From assembly GCF_002343915.1 (NCBI RefSeq), contig NZ_NETK01000001.1:7640001-7704000 (forward strand): a stretch of 64,000 bases of DNA, in the 5' to 3' direction. The notes under the pieces were generated by a model, which had not been told where the DNA came from, did no database searches, and worked only from the letters and a program-made list of their open reading frames with translations. Source of the stretch: Nannocystis exedens. Its GTDB lineage: Bacteria > Myxococcota_A > Polyangia > Nannocystales > Nannocystaceae. Shown here piece after piece: positions 9,501-16,695 of the stretch (positions are counted from its first letter, which is position 1; each line of letters starts with the position of its first letter). The position numbers and the translations under genes were made by a program.

Positions 9501-11119
9501 TCGCCGCGGCGCAGGAGGATGCTGTCCTTGCGGACATGGGCGTCGATGCCCCAGTCCTCGCGGGTGAGGGCGGCGAGGATCCGTCCGAGCCAGGCGGCGT
9601 CGCCGGGCGGCGGCAGGTCGGGCCGCCGCAGCGACACGCGAGCGGCCTTGCCGGGCGGGGTGCGGGCCAGGGCCTCGGCGAACACGCCGGTCCAGACCCG
9701 GCGGGCCGGGTCGAGGGCGCTGTCGATCGCCTGCAGGGCGGCGGCGGCGGCCTCGTGGACGACCGGCGGGTGGTCGTCGCGGGTGGCGATCCGCGCCAGC
9801 ACGGCGCTGAGCTGGACGAAGTTGCCCGAGTCGGCGTGCCATGTCCCTTCGGACATCTTGACGATCTCGGCGCAGGCGACCCGCAGGACCAGCGGGGAGC
9901 TCTCGTCGGCGAGGATGGTGGCGAGGGCGGGGGCGTCGGTCGGGCCGCGCAGCAGGCCGCGGACCGCCGCGGCGCGCACGCGGGCGCTGCCGTCGCTGGC
10001 GAGGATCGTCAGCAGGGCGGCGCCGCGCGGGTCGATCGGGCGGACCTCGACGGCGGCGGCGCACAGGGAGATCCGCACGTGCTCGCTGGCGTCGTCGACG
10101 GCGTTGAACAGGATGTCGACGCAGCGGATCGGGTCGCGGCCGCGGGCGGCGCGGCGGGCCAGGAACTCGACCACGAGCGCGCGGACGAGGAAGTCGCGCG
10201 GGCCGCCGCGCGGGGAGATCAGGCGCGCCTCGGCCAGCTCGAGCGCCTCGGCGGTGGGGGCGTAGCCGCGGTGCTCGCGGCGGGCCCCGGCGCGCAGGCG
10301 CAGCTGGGGGATGGCGAAGCGCGAGCCCTCGGGGGCGTCGAGCGAGACGCGGTCGAGCAGGGCGAGGGCGGCGGCCTGGACCCACGGGTGCTCGGCGGAG
10401 TCGCCGGCGCGGCCGCGGGCGGCGGTGGCGAGGCGGAGGTCGAGGTCGAGGTCGAGCTCGTGGGCCTGGCCGGCCTCGGCGAGGCGGTCGAGGAGCGCCG
10501 ACAGGGCCTCGAGGCAGGCCAGGCGCAGGGTGAAGCGCGGCAGCCAGGTGAGCTGGCTGATCAGACAGGGGAAGACCTCGGCGCGCTCCTCGTAGGCGAC
10601 CTCGGCCGAGGCGGCGCCGACCAGGCGCACGGCGAGCTCGACCTGCTCCTCGAGCAGGGCCTGCTCGGCGGCCAGGCGCTCGCGCAGGGCGTCGTGGTCG
10701 AGCCAGCGGCCGAGCGCGCGCAGGTCGGCCTGGCGCTCGCGCCAGCCGCGGGCGTGGCGGCGGATCGCCGCGGCCAGCACCGCCTGCTGGGTGCTCGGGT
10801 CCTTGGCCGCCAGCGCCGCGGCCACCAGCTCGGCCTCGCGCGACTGCAGCAGCGCGTGCTCGCGGCGCAGCACGGTGATGCACAGACATGTCCGCGGGAC
10901 AATGTCCTTGAGGGCATGTTCAGCGACGAGGGCGCGGCGCGCGGGGGCGCGGCGCAGGCCGGCGAGCTCGAACAGGTCGGGCCGCAGCTCGGGCGGGACG
11001 TCGGCGCTGGCCGCCAGGCGGGCCGCCAGGGCGGCGGCCGCACGCGCCCGCAGACGCGCGGTCAGGGGGTCGAGGGGGCGGAGGATGGCCTCGGTGATCG
11101 CGTCGATGATGGCGGTCAT
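6557..11119 (-). CDS. CapB/PgsB-type poly-gamma-glutamate synthetase-like ligase with long N-terminal extension
   Basis: A 1520-aa protein, far longer than the roughly 400 aa of Bacillus PgsB/CapB. Residues 1-780 are Leu/Ala-rich helical repeats with HEAT-like character. A hydrophobic segment (ALAYFLAALAAMLFVGTYL, about 791-810) is followed by the CapB P-loop GGWGTRGKSGTERLKAGLF (about 826-844), and then the CapB core: KTTGCEAMFIH, WEQRTLLNLAAKTGSDVFLWECMAL, ITNCYPDHEDIQGP. This Mur-ligase-like core activates a carboxylate with ATP to form amide bonds; gamma-glutamate is the known CapB substrate, but the substrate here is inferred. The start ATG overlaps the previous stop by 4 nt (ATGA) and follows AGGAG. 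It is the last gene of the five-gene operon. Two palindrome-family elements fall inside the frame. Confidence 0.85.
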   Translation of the reverse strand: MTAIIDAITEAILRPLDPLTARLRARAAAALAARLAASADVPPELRPDLFELAGLRRAPARRALVAEHALKDIVPRTCLCITVLRREHALLQSREAELVAAALAAKDPSTQQAVLAAAIRRHARGWRERQADLRALGRWLDHDALRERLAAEQALLEEQVELAVRLVGAASAEVAYEERAEVFPCLISQLTWLPRFTLRLACLEALSALLDRLAEAGQAHELDLDLDLRLATAARGRAGDSAEHPWVQAAALALLDRVSLDAPEGSRFAIPQLRLRAGARREHRGYAPTAEALELAEARLISPRGGPRDFLVRALVVEFLARRAARGRDPIRCVDILFNAVDDASEHVRISLCAAAVEVRPIDPRGAALLTILASDGSARVRAAAVRGLLRGPTDAPALATILADESSPLVLRVACAEIVKMSEGTWHADSGNFVQLSAVLARIATRDDHPPVVHEAAAAALQAIDSALDPARRVWTGVFAEALARTPPGKAARVSLRRPDLPPPGDAAWLGRILAALTREDWGIDAHVRKDSILLRRGDRWGARLWRLWHELRHPGPNKRQGFSHVRGRILRGDLRAHSGRLHEVVATEVPGERVHSEREGGWGRHLPLVDDILGLPVLRPRVVRVVSSQGTTELRWHRPLWQRIAAHLRLSLRYAQLAELRRQALDAQEPAARAAYARVLREQYGVELYFVPHPAPCASLARTAPSQLLQLFGASEARGEPVYTSVDIPVTQSVRLTAEVARAVSAPQPAAASAMTGLGALLVGVPLELPDLGEPVLADIFTLSGSSQTALAYFLAALAAMLFVGTYLRTRAIARDRAAIPLVIGGWGTRGKSGTERLKAGLFHGLGYRVFAKTTGCEAMFIHAAPRGQAMEIYTFRPYGKATIWEQRTLLNLAAKTGSDVFLWECMALNPAYVEILQHHWMRDDAATITNCYPDHEDIQGPAGMDVAEVISRFVPTGARTVTSEINFLPVLREAAGRRGSDLDAVDEFAGDLLPADLLALIPYDEHPRNVALVARLAEHLGLDRTLAIATMAEHVVPDLGVLKRYGPARVAGRTLEFINGCSANERAGFLSNWRRTGCDRLDLEKEPDRYVITVVNNREDRVARSQVFARLLVEDVAADRHVLIGTNTQGLVGYIREALEGFLAAQEIVSRDDLSDGPAGRARAHQRLVRLLARVRPIAPEALPGQLVIYGHGAGRSLAGVRDEIARRCAPYLGEDPRASIHLGEVLAVVRNELSPWLVGLVESADVLEDSDPPECVRLASPQEVADHFLRQLARTAVCVRLKARVEAAFAEGGGMPPGLVHAAVRDAYRLLFMDLIDVVVDPLTTGDQVILRCALAVPPGVRAILMGTQNIKGTGLDFVYRWTALDVAQQNLAALASPEPEIRRQALQRLAQPADPGLIDSGLVAAQLEQRIAYDGEGELQSFAAGRARALHQTRVSDLSAGPARGSRHDKWLGWLESCVEFLDGARRYYIARQVMRDLVSLRISHARAAAVMRDLDSRAKGGWLIRGLRQRSGAP
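9523..9536. repeat. Palindrome-family element (TGTCC-N4-GGACA) in the CapB-like gene
   Basis: TGTCC at 9523-9527 and GGACA at 9532-9536 flank a 4-nt loop, within the helical extension of the CapB-like protein. Confidence 0.6.
9841..9856. repeat. Palindrome-family element (ATGTCC-N4-GGACAT) in the CapB-like gene
   Basis: ATGTCC at 9841-9846 pairs with GGACAT at 9851-9856 around CTTC. It is read through in frame. Confidence 0.65.
10887..10920. repeat. Two adjacent palindrome-family elements in the CapB-like gene
   Basis: ACATGTCC followed closely by GGGACA, then AATGTCC-TTGA-GGGCATGTT. Both are inverted pairs of the CATGTCC half-site with G-T type mismatches. They encode a peptide (about residues 66-77) inside the helical extension without breaking the frame. 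Confidence 0.6.
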
Positions 11120-14100
11120 GGTGTCGGCTCCTGGCGCCACATGCGGTGCTCGCGGGCGGCGCGGAAGGGCATCTCGAGCGGGCCGAAGTCGCGCAGGCCA
11201 CGACCGAGGGGCAGGTCGAGGCGCAGCCACAAGTCGAGGCCGTTGCGCGCCGGGTAGAGGGCGGAGAGGTAGAGGTTGTTGCGCACGCCGAAGGCGAGGC
11301 GGACGCCGTCGGTCAGCCAGAAGCCGACGCCGAGGCCGGCGAGGAGCCGGCTGCGCAGGTAGGTCTTGTCGCGGTCGGGGTCCTTGAGGCGGAGCGAGGC
11401 CTCGTAGTCGAGCGCGAACTCGGGGACGACGCGGCCGTAGAGGGCGAGGGCGCCGGCGATGCCGGCGTGCATGCTGACCTGGTCGACGCTGCGGAAGTCG
11501 CTGTTCGGCATCATGTCGGCGCCGACGACCACGCGCGCGTCCTGCCAGGCGACCACCCGCAGGTCGAGGGTCGGCCGGAACACCAGCGGATGATCCTCGA
11601 CGTACCACTGGTACACGCGCGGGTGCAGCTCGCCGCGCGGGAAGGCGTTCCTGCTGTCCAGCGACTGGTAGCGGTAGGCGAGGTCGAGGCCGGGGAGGAG
11701 CTGCAGGCGCGGGGCGAGCCAGGTCGGGCGGTCGATGCGGCCCTCGCCGCGCAGGCTCCACGGCTGGACCTGGTGCTCGGTCTGGACCAGGCCGGCGGCG
11801 CTGACCCACGCGCGCAGGCCGGCGCGCGGGAAGAAGGCCTGGAAGCTGAGGCGGCCGCCGGCGACCAGCGCGGTGTCCTCGCGCGGGCGCAGCTCCGGAT
11901 TGACCTCGATCCACAGCCGCCGCGCCAGCAGCTCGCGGGCCCAGCCGAGGCGGACGATGCCCGAGGCGCGCGGGCGCAGGTCGTCGCTGTCCTCGAGGTC
12001 GTCGGTGCCGAGGTGGAGGTCGACGTACGGGGTGCCGAACTTCTGCACGCGGCGGTCGGTCGGCGGCACGGCGAGCGGCGGGTGCGGGACGGGAGCGGGC
12101 GGGGCTGGCTCTTGGGGCAGGCGGGCCGAGTGCCGTCGCGGCGGCCGCGGCGGGGCCGCCGCGGGCTCGGCGTCGAGGCGCTGGTGGACGCGCACGAGCG
12201 CGGGGCCGACGCCGGGGGCCAGGCGCATGCGCAGCGGGCCGGAGTCGGCCAGGGTCAGGACCTGCACCGGCGGGTGCGCGGCGAGGTCGTCTTTGGTCCT
12301 TTTGGACAGGCCCGATGGGACATGTCCCGAAAGACTGCCGAGGGAACGGGCGGGGCCGTACGGCTCGCTGCCGCGGGCGACGGCGACGCTGACGTCGGAG
12401 GCGGGCCGGCCGTGGACCTCGACCTGGACGGTGGTGGGGCCGAGGACGATGAACTCGACCGGGCGACCCGGGCGGGCGACGTGCCAGCGGTCGGTGCGGG
12501 CGACCTGACGGGCCTCGGGGCGGCGCAGGCGGGCCAGGCACAGGTGGGCGTGGCTGCCGTCGTCGAGCTCGAGGGTGACGGCGTCGCGGGCGGGTACCGC
12601 GAACTCGGCGAGGGTGAGCGTGTCGGCGGCGACGGGCTGGGTGTGCAGCAGCTCCTCGCCCATCCAGAAGCGCACGGTGGGCGCGACGCCGCCGAGCTCG
12701 GGGCGGACCTCGCGGCACCACAGCTGGAAGCCGAGGGCGTCGTGGCCGCGGGCGAGGTCGATCAGCACGGGCACGCCGGGGCGCAGCATGAGGGCGCCCT
12801 TGGTCGGGAACGGGGCGGCGAGCAAGGCGGCGCGCGCGTCGGCGTTGATGGTGGCGGGCGCGGGCTGCTTCGGCAGGTCGCGGTGCTCGCGGCTGCCGCG
12901 CTCTTCGCTGAGGATCAGGTGCGACCAGCGGCTGCGCTCGCCGGCGATGTTGGTCAGGCGGTCGAGCCAGGGGGTGCGGATCGCAGGGCGGACGCGCAGG
13001 GCCAGGCCGTAGGCGAGACCGGCGCCCTCGGGGCTGGTGGTCGGCTCGTCGAGCGCCGCGAGCGCGCTCTTGACGCCGGCGAGGCCGACCTGCCAGCGCT
13101 CGGTGGCGGCGTAGACGCGGTGCCAGGCGCGGAAGGCCTCGGCCGGGCGCGCGGCGGCGTCGAGCAGGGCGGCGCGCAGCGCCAGCTCGGCCGGATCGGC
13201 GGCCGGGCGCGCAGGTGTCTTGAGGGACAGGGCCTTCGGGGCAGGTGCGCCGGGGCGCTGCGACCGCGAGCCGGGCGAGCCGCCGGGGCTGCCCACGGGG
13301 GCCGGGTCGGCGGCGCGGGAGGGCGTGCGCGGGGCGATGTCGTTCCCGGCAGGCGAGGCGGCGGAGCCGGCCGACATGGCTTTCGGGGCAGGCGAGGCGG
13401 TGGAGCCGGCCGACATGGCTTTCGGGTCAGGCGCTCCCGAGGCCGGGGTCGGCGGTGAGGATGTCTTTGCGGACATGTCGCCCGGGGCCGGCGCGCCGAG
13501 GACCCCGGCGCCGACGACGGCGGGGGTCGCGGGGCCGGTCGCGACCAGCTCGTCGAGGACGGCGAGGCCGGCGGCGGGCCCGGCCTCGCGGGCGCGGGCG
13601 GCCGCGGGGGCCAGGCGAGCGAGGGCGAGGTCGTCGAGACCGGCGGCCGCGAGCGCGGGGGCGACGAGGACGGGCACGTCGGTGGTGACGTCGATGTGGC
13701 TGGGGGCGCCGAGGGCCTCGATGCGCCGGCCGAGGGCGAGCGCGCGCGGCTGCAGGGCGGGCGGCAGCGGGTGGGCGGCGACCTGGGCCCAGTCGGACAG
13801 GGCGTAGGGCCGCTGGTCGAGGTCGAGCAGGGCGCCGGCGCGGGCGATGAGCAGCTCGGGATCGTGCGGGCGCTCGAGCAGGCCGCGGCTGGCCCGCTCG
13901 AGCGCGGCGAGCGGGGGCTCGGGGCGGCGGCTGTCCTCGGGGACAGGTTTTTCGTCGATCGGGGCGGGGCCGGGCTGGCCGGCGGCGGGGACAGGAGCGG
14001 GGGCGAACTGGGCCTGGCTGTCCGCGGGGACAGAGGCGGCGGCCGGGGCGGAGGTGGGTCGTGTGAGGCTGTCCGCGGGGGTGTCGCCGGTCGCGCGGTC

Positions 14101-16620
14101 CTCGGCGGCGAGCGGGTCGTCCTCCGCCGCGAGGGCGCCGGCGGCGGCCGGCGAGGTGTCCTGGGGGGCATGTCCTTCGGGACTCTCGGACGTGTCCGAA
14201 CGAACATGTCCTGCAGGACTCTTTGGAGGATCGCCCGCCAGCGGCTCGCGCAGGCCGGGGGCGCGGACGGCGGCGGACACGGCGACGGCGGGGCCGCCCT
14301 CGGTTACGAGGACCTCGAGGGCGCGGGCGCGGAGGTCGAGGGGGATGAGGACGCTGGTCGGCGGGCCGACGCGGGGGCTGCCGTCGAGCGGGATCGCGGT
14401 GGCGTCGACGGGGCGCAGCTCGACGCTGAACTGCCGGCGCAGGCCGGTGTCGGTCTTGACGGTGAGCTCGACGCGGGTCGGGGTCTCGCTGGCGAGGGCG
14501 CGGATGTCGACGCGGGCGTGGGCCGGCTCGCCGGGGAGGACGAAGCGGGCGGGCTGCTCGGCGTCGGCGCGCCACAGCCGGAGCAGGCGGGCGTCGGGCG
14601 CCCGCGGGGGCGTCGGCGCGAGCGAGGACCACACCTCGCTGCCGCTCGCCCCGGCGACGGTGAGCGCGTGCGGCCCGGCCGGCAGCGCCAGCTCGAGCAG
14701 CTCGAGCTGCGCGAGCGGCAGGGTCCGCCAGCGCTCGTCGTCGACCGTCACCGTCAGGCTGGCGTCGGTGCGGGCGTACAGCCGCAGCAGCGCCGGCCGC
14801 TCGGGGGCCTCGGGCAGCGTCGGAGCCATGACCGTTTGGGCATGTCCGTTCGGCCATGTCCACAGCGACGCGCTGGTCGGCGCCCGCGCCGGGTCGGGCG
14901 GCAGGCGCTCGATCCACACGAGCGGCGGCGGCCCCTCGTGGCTCGGCAGCAGCAGCGACCAGCGCGTCGCCTGCCAGTGGTCGCGGTAGGCCGCGCGCAG
15001 GTCGGCGTCGTAGGGGTCGAGCCGGCGGGCCCGCTCGAACAGGGCCAGCATCGGGCTGGCCAGCGGCAGCGGCGGGCCGTCGAGCAGGCGGGCGGCGGCC
15101 GCCAGGGCCCGCGCCGGGGCCTCGCTCGGGCGCGGGCCGAGCAGGCGGCGGGCGAGGCCGGCGTCGTCTGTCCCTTCGAGCAGCTCGATGCCGGCGGCGC
15201 GGCCGCGGGCGGCCAGCTCGCGGTCCTTGACGGCGTCGGCGGTGCGGGCCAAGGACCAGGCGAGCTGGCGGCGGCGGGCCGGCGCGAGGCCGTCCTGCTG
15301 CGCCTGCAGCCAGTCGAAGGTCAGCGCCAGCGGCGGGGAGGTCGGGCGCCGGGTCGCCGGCGGCGGGCGGCCCTCGATCTGCGCCAGCAGAGCGTCGACC
15401 AGCGCGGCCCGGGGCGAGCGCGTGCGGGCCAGGGCGCGGCGGCCGGCGCGGAGCAGGTCGTCGGCGCCCTCGCGGCGCAGGGTGGTGGCGAACCGCTCGA
15501 GCGTCTGGCCGACGCGGACCTGCAGCAGCGCCGCGTCGCCGTCGACGCGCAGGCGGTAGGTGTGCTCGCCGGGGGCCAGCGGGATCGCCAGGTCGCGCTC
15601 CGGGCCGCCGACGCGGCACTCGGCGGCGTCCGGCGGGCACGGCGTCTCGGGGGCGAGGCGCTCCCGGGCGAGCCGGCGGCCACCGGCGTGGACGGAGATG
15701 CTGGCCTTCGGGTCCTGTCCCAAGAGTCTGGCGGAGATCCACGCGACCCCGGGCCCGGTCATCCGCAGGTCCCAGCTGCGGCCGCCGGCGGTGCGCTGGA
15801 ACGGGCGGCCGTCGAGGTCGACCGCGGCCGCGCCGGGCAGCGGGCGGGGGGCCGTCTCGAGCGCGAAGGTCGGGCGGCCGGGCGGGCGCATGGCGGTGAT
15901 CCGCTGGACCGCGGCGGCGCCGCGCCAGGCCTTCACGGCTGCCTGGAGGGACATGTCCTTCGGGTCACTCTTGCGCAGGGCCGCGGCGACGGCGGCGTCG
16001 GCGAGCAGCTCGCGGCGCAGGTCGGCGAAGGCCGGCAGGTCGGGCAGCGGCGGCGGCGGGCCGCCGCGCTCGATCCACTCGAGCGCCGCGCCGATCACGT
16101 GCTCCCAGATCAGCTCGCCGGTGCGCGGCACGGGGGCCAGGGCGGTGATCCGCGTCGGCTCGGCGGCGCTGACCAGCCAGTCGCCGGCGCCGCCCGGAGG
16201 ATGCTCCAAGAGCCATGTCCCCGGGGCCACCTCGAGCGCCGGCTCGAGCACGGCGGCGCGGCCGTCCGCCGCCGCGCCCGAGCGGCGCCAGAACTTCAGC
16301 GGGGCGGGCCGGCCGGCGCCGCGGACCGGCTCGGCGCGGACCTGCAGGACCGCGAGCGAGCCGAGCCGGATGACCGCGCCGCTCGCGGGACCGACGACGA
16401 CGCTGGTGGCCTTCGCCGCCTCGGGGGGCGGCGTCGCGGTCCACGGCGCCGGGTCGGTCAGCGCCACCGGCACGACCTCGACCGGGCGCCACTCGACGGC
16501 GGCGCGCACGGCCGGGTCGGAGAGCGGCGCGGCGGCGCGGCCGGGGCGGGCGCTGGCGCCGTGGGGGATCAGCGCGACGGCGGCGAGGAGCCACGAGGCG
16601 ATGCGGAGGGGGGTGGACAC
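11116..16620 (-). CDS. Giant exported protein with putative C-terminal outer-membrane beta-barrel (polymer operon)
   Basis: An 1834-aa protein with an N-terminal signal peptide (LRIASWLLAAVALIPHGASA). The long middle is Ala/Leu-rich and partly TPR-like, interrupted by low-complexity Pro/Ala/Ser linkers (about residues 800-1140) full of palindrome-family insertions. The last roughly 320 residues alternate polar and aromatic residues with short turns (YVDLHLGTDD, IVRLGWAREL, LDLAYRYQSL, LRLDLPLGRGL) as in outer-membrane barrels. By analogy with PgaA, BcsC or AlgK/E, it could guide a polymer across the outer membrane; this is inference. The GTG at 16620 has AGGAG 7-8 nt upstream. The stop overlaps the ligase start by 4 nt, implying translational coupling. 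Confidence 0.7.
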   Translation of the reverse strand: MSTPLRIASWLLAAVALIPHGASARPGRAAAPLSDPAVRAAVEWRPVEVVPVALTDPAPWTATPPPEAAKATSVVVGPASGAVIRLGSLAVLQVRAEPVRGAGRPAPLKFWRRSGAAADGRAAVLEPALEVAPGTWLLEHPPGGAGDWLVSAAEPTRITALAPVPRTGELIWEHVIGAALEWIERGGPPPPLPDLPAFADLRRELLADAAVAAALRKSDPKDMSLQAAVKAWRGAAAVQRITAMRPPGRPTFALETAPRPLPGAAAVDLDGRPFQRTAGGRSWDLRMTGPGVAWISARLLGQDPKASISVHAGGRRLARERLAPETPCPPDAAECRVGGPERDLAIPLAPGEHTYRLRVDGDAALLQVRVGQTLERFATTLRREGADDLLRAGRRALARTRSPRAALVDALLAQIEGRPPPATRRPTSPPLALTFDWLQAQQDGLAPARRRQLAWSLARTADAVKDRELAARGRAAGIELLEGTDDAGLARRLLGPRPSEAPARALAAAARLLDGPPLPLASPMLALFERARRLDPYDADLRAAYRDHWQATRWSLLLPSHEGPPPLVWIERLPPDPARAPTSASLWTWPNGHAQTVMAPTLPEAPERPALLRLYARTDASLTVTVDDERWRTLPLAQLELLELALPAGPHALTVAGASGSEVWSSLAPTPPRAPDARLLRLWRADAEQPARFVLPGEPAHARVDIRALASETPTRVELTVKTDTGLRRQFSVELRPVDATAIPLDGSPRVGPPTSVLIPLDLRARALEVLVTEGGPAVAVSAAVRAPGLREPLAGDPPKSPAGHVRSDTSESPEGHAPQDTSPAAAGALAAEDDPLAAEDRATGDTPADSLTRPTSAPAAASVPADSQAQFAPAPVPAAGQPGPAPIDEKPVPEDSRRPEPPLAALERASRGLLERPHDPELLIARAGALLDLDQRPYALSDWAQVAAHPLPPALQPRALALGRRIEALGAPSHIDVTTDVPVLVAPALAAAGLDDLALARLAPAAARAREAGPAAGLAVLDELVATGPATPAVVGAGVLGAPAPGDMSAKTSSPPTPASGAPDPKAMSAGSTASPAPKAMSAGSAASPAGNDIAPRTPSRAADPAPVGSPGGSPGSRSQRPGAPAPKALSLKTPARPAADPAELALRAALLDAAARPAEAFRAWHRVYAATERWQVGLAGVKSALAALDEPTTSPEGAGLAYGLALRVRPAIRTPWLDRLTNIAGERSRWSHLILSEERGSREHRDLPKQPAPATINADARAALLAAPFPTKGALMLRPGVPVLIDLARGHDALGFQLWCREVRPELGGVAPTVRFWMGEELLHTQPVAADTLTLAEFAVPARDAVTLELDDGSHAHLCLARLRRPEARQVARTDRWHVARPGRPVEFIVLGPTTVQVEVHGRPASDVSVAVARGSEPYGPARSLGSLSGHVPSGLSKRTKDDLAAHPPVQVLTLADSGPLRMRLAPGVGPALVRVHQRLDAEPAAAPPRPPRRHSARLPQEPAPPAPVPHPPLAVPPTDRRVQKFGTPYVDLHLGTDDLEDSDDLRPRASGIVRLGWARELLARRLWIEVNPELRPREDTALVAGGRLSFQAFFPRAGLRAWVSAAGLVQTEHQVQPWSLRGEGRIDRPTWLAPRLQLLPGLDLAYRYQSLDSRNAFPRGELHPRVYQWYVEDHPLVFRPTLDLRVVAWQDARVVVGADMMPNSDFRSVDQVSMHAGIAGALALYGRVVPEFALDYEASLRLKDPDRDKTYLRSRLLAGLGVGFWLTDGVRLAFGVRNNLYLSALYPARNGLDLWLRLDLPLGRGLRDFGPLEMPFRAAREHRMWRQEPTP
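12296..12328. repeat. Palindrome-family cluster in the barrel-protein gene
   Basis: GGTCC-TTTT-GGACA is followed by the perfect 12-bp palindrome GGGACATGTCCC at 12317-12328. Confidence 0.6.
13216..13480. repeat. In-frame tandem repeats carrying palindrome half-sites
   Basis: Around 13355-13440 a unit of about 39-40 bp containing GCCGACATGGCTTTCGGG and a following GGCAGGCGAGGCGG recurs, encoding PKAMSAGSAASPA-like peptides. Related half-sites occur at 13216-13245 and, as GATGTC-TTTGC-GGACATGTC, at 13459-13476. All keep the reading frame of the barrel protein and sit in its disordered linker. Confidence 0.6.
14157..14220. repeat. Dense palindrome-family cluster in linker of the barrel-protein gene
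   Basis: Four half-sites in 64 bp, including TGTCC-TTCG-GGAC, the pair TCGGAC-GT-GTCCGA at 14186-14199, and CATGTCCTGCAGGAC. They encode Ser/Pro/Gly-rich linker peptides such as SESPEGHAPQD. Further copies in this gene lie at about 13930, 14830-14863, 15710, 15947-15965 and 16203-16225. Confidence 0.6.
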
Positions 16621-16695
16621 GGTGGTGCTCCTGGAGGGGAGGGGCCCAGAGCGACGCGGGTGTGCAGGCGGAGTGGAGATGCCTCGAAGGACAGG

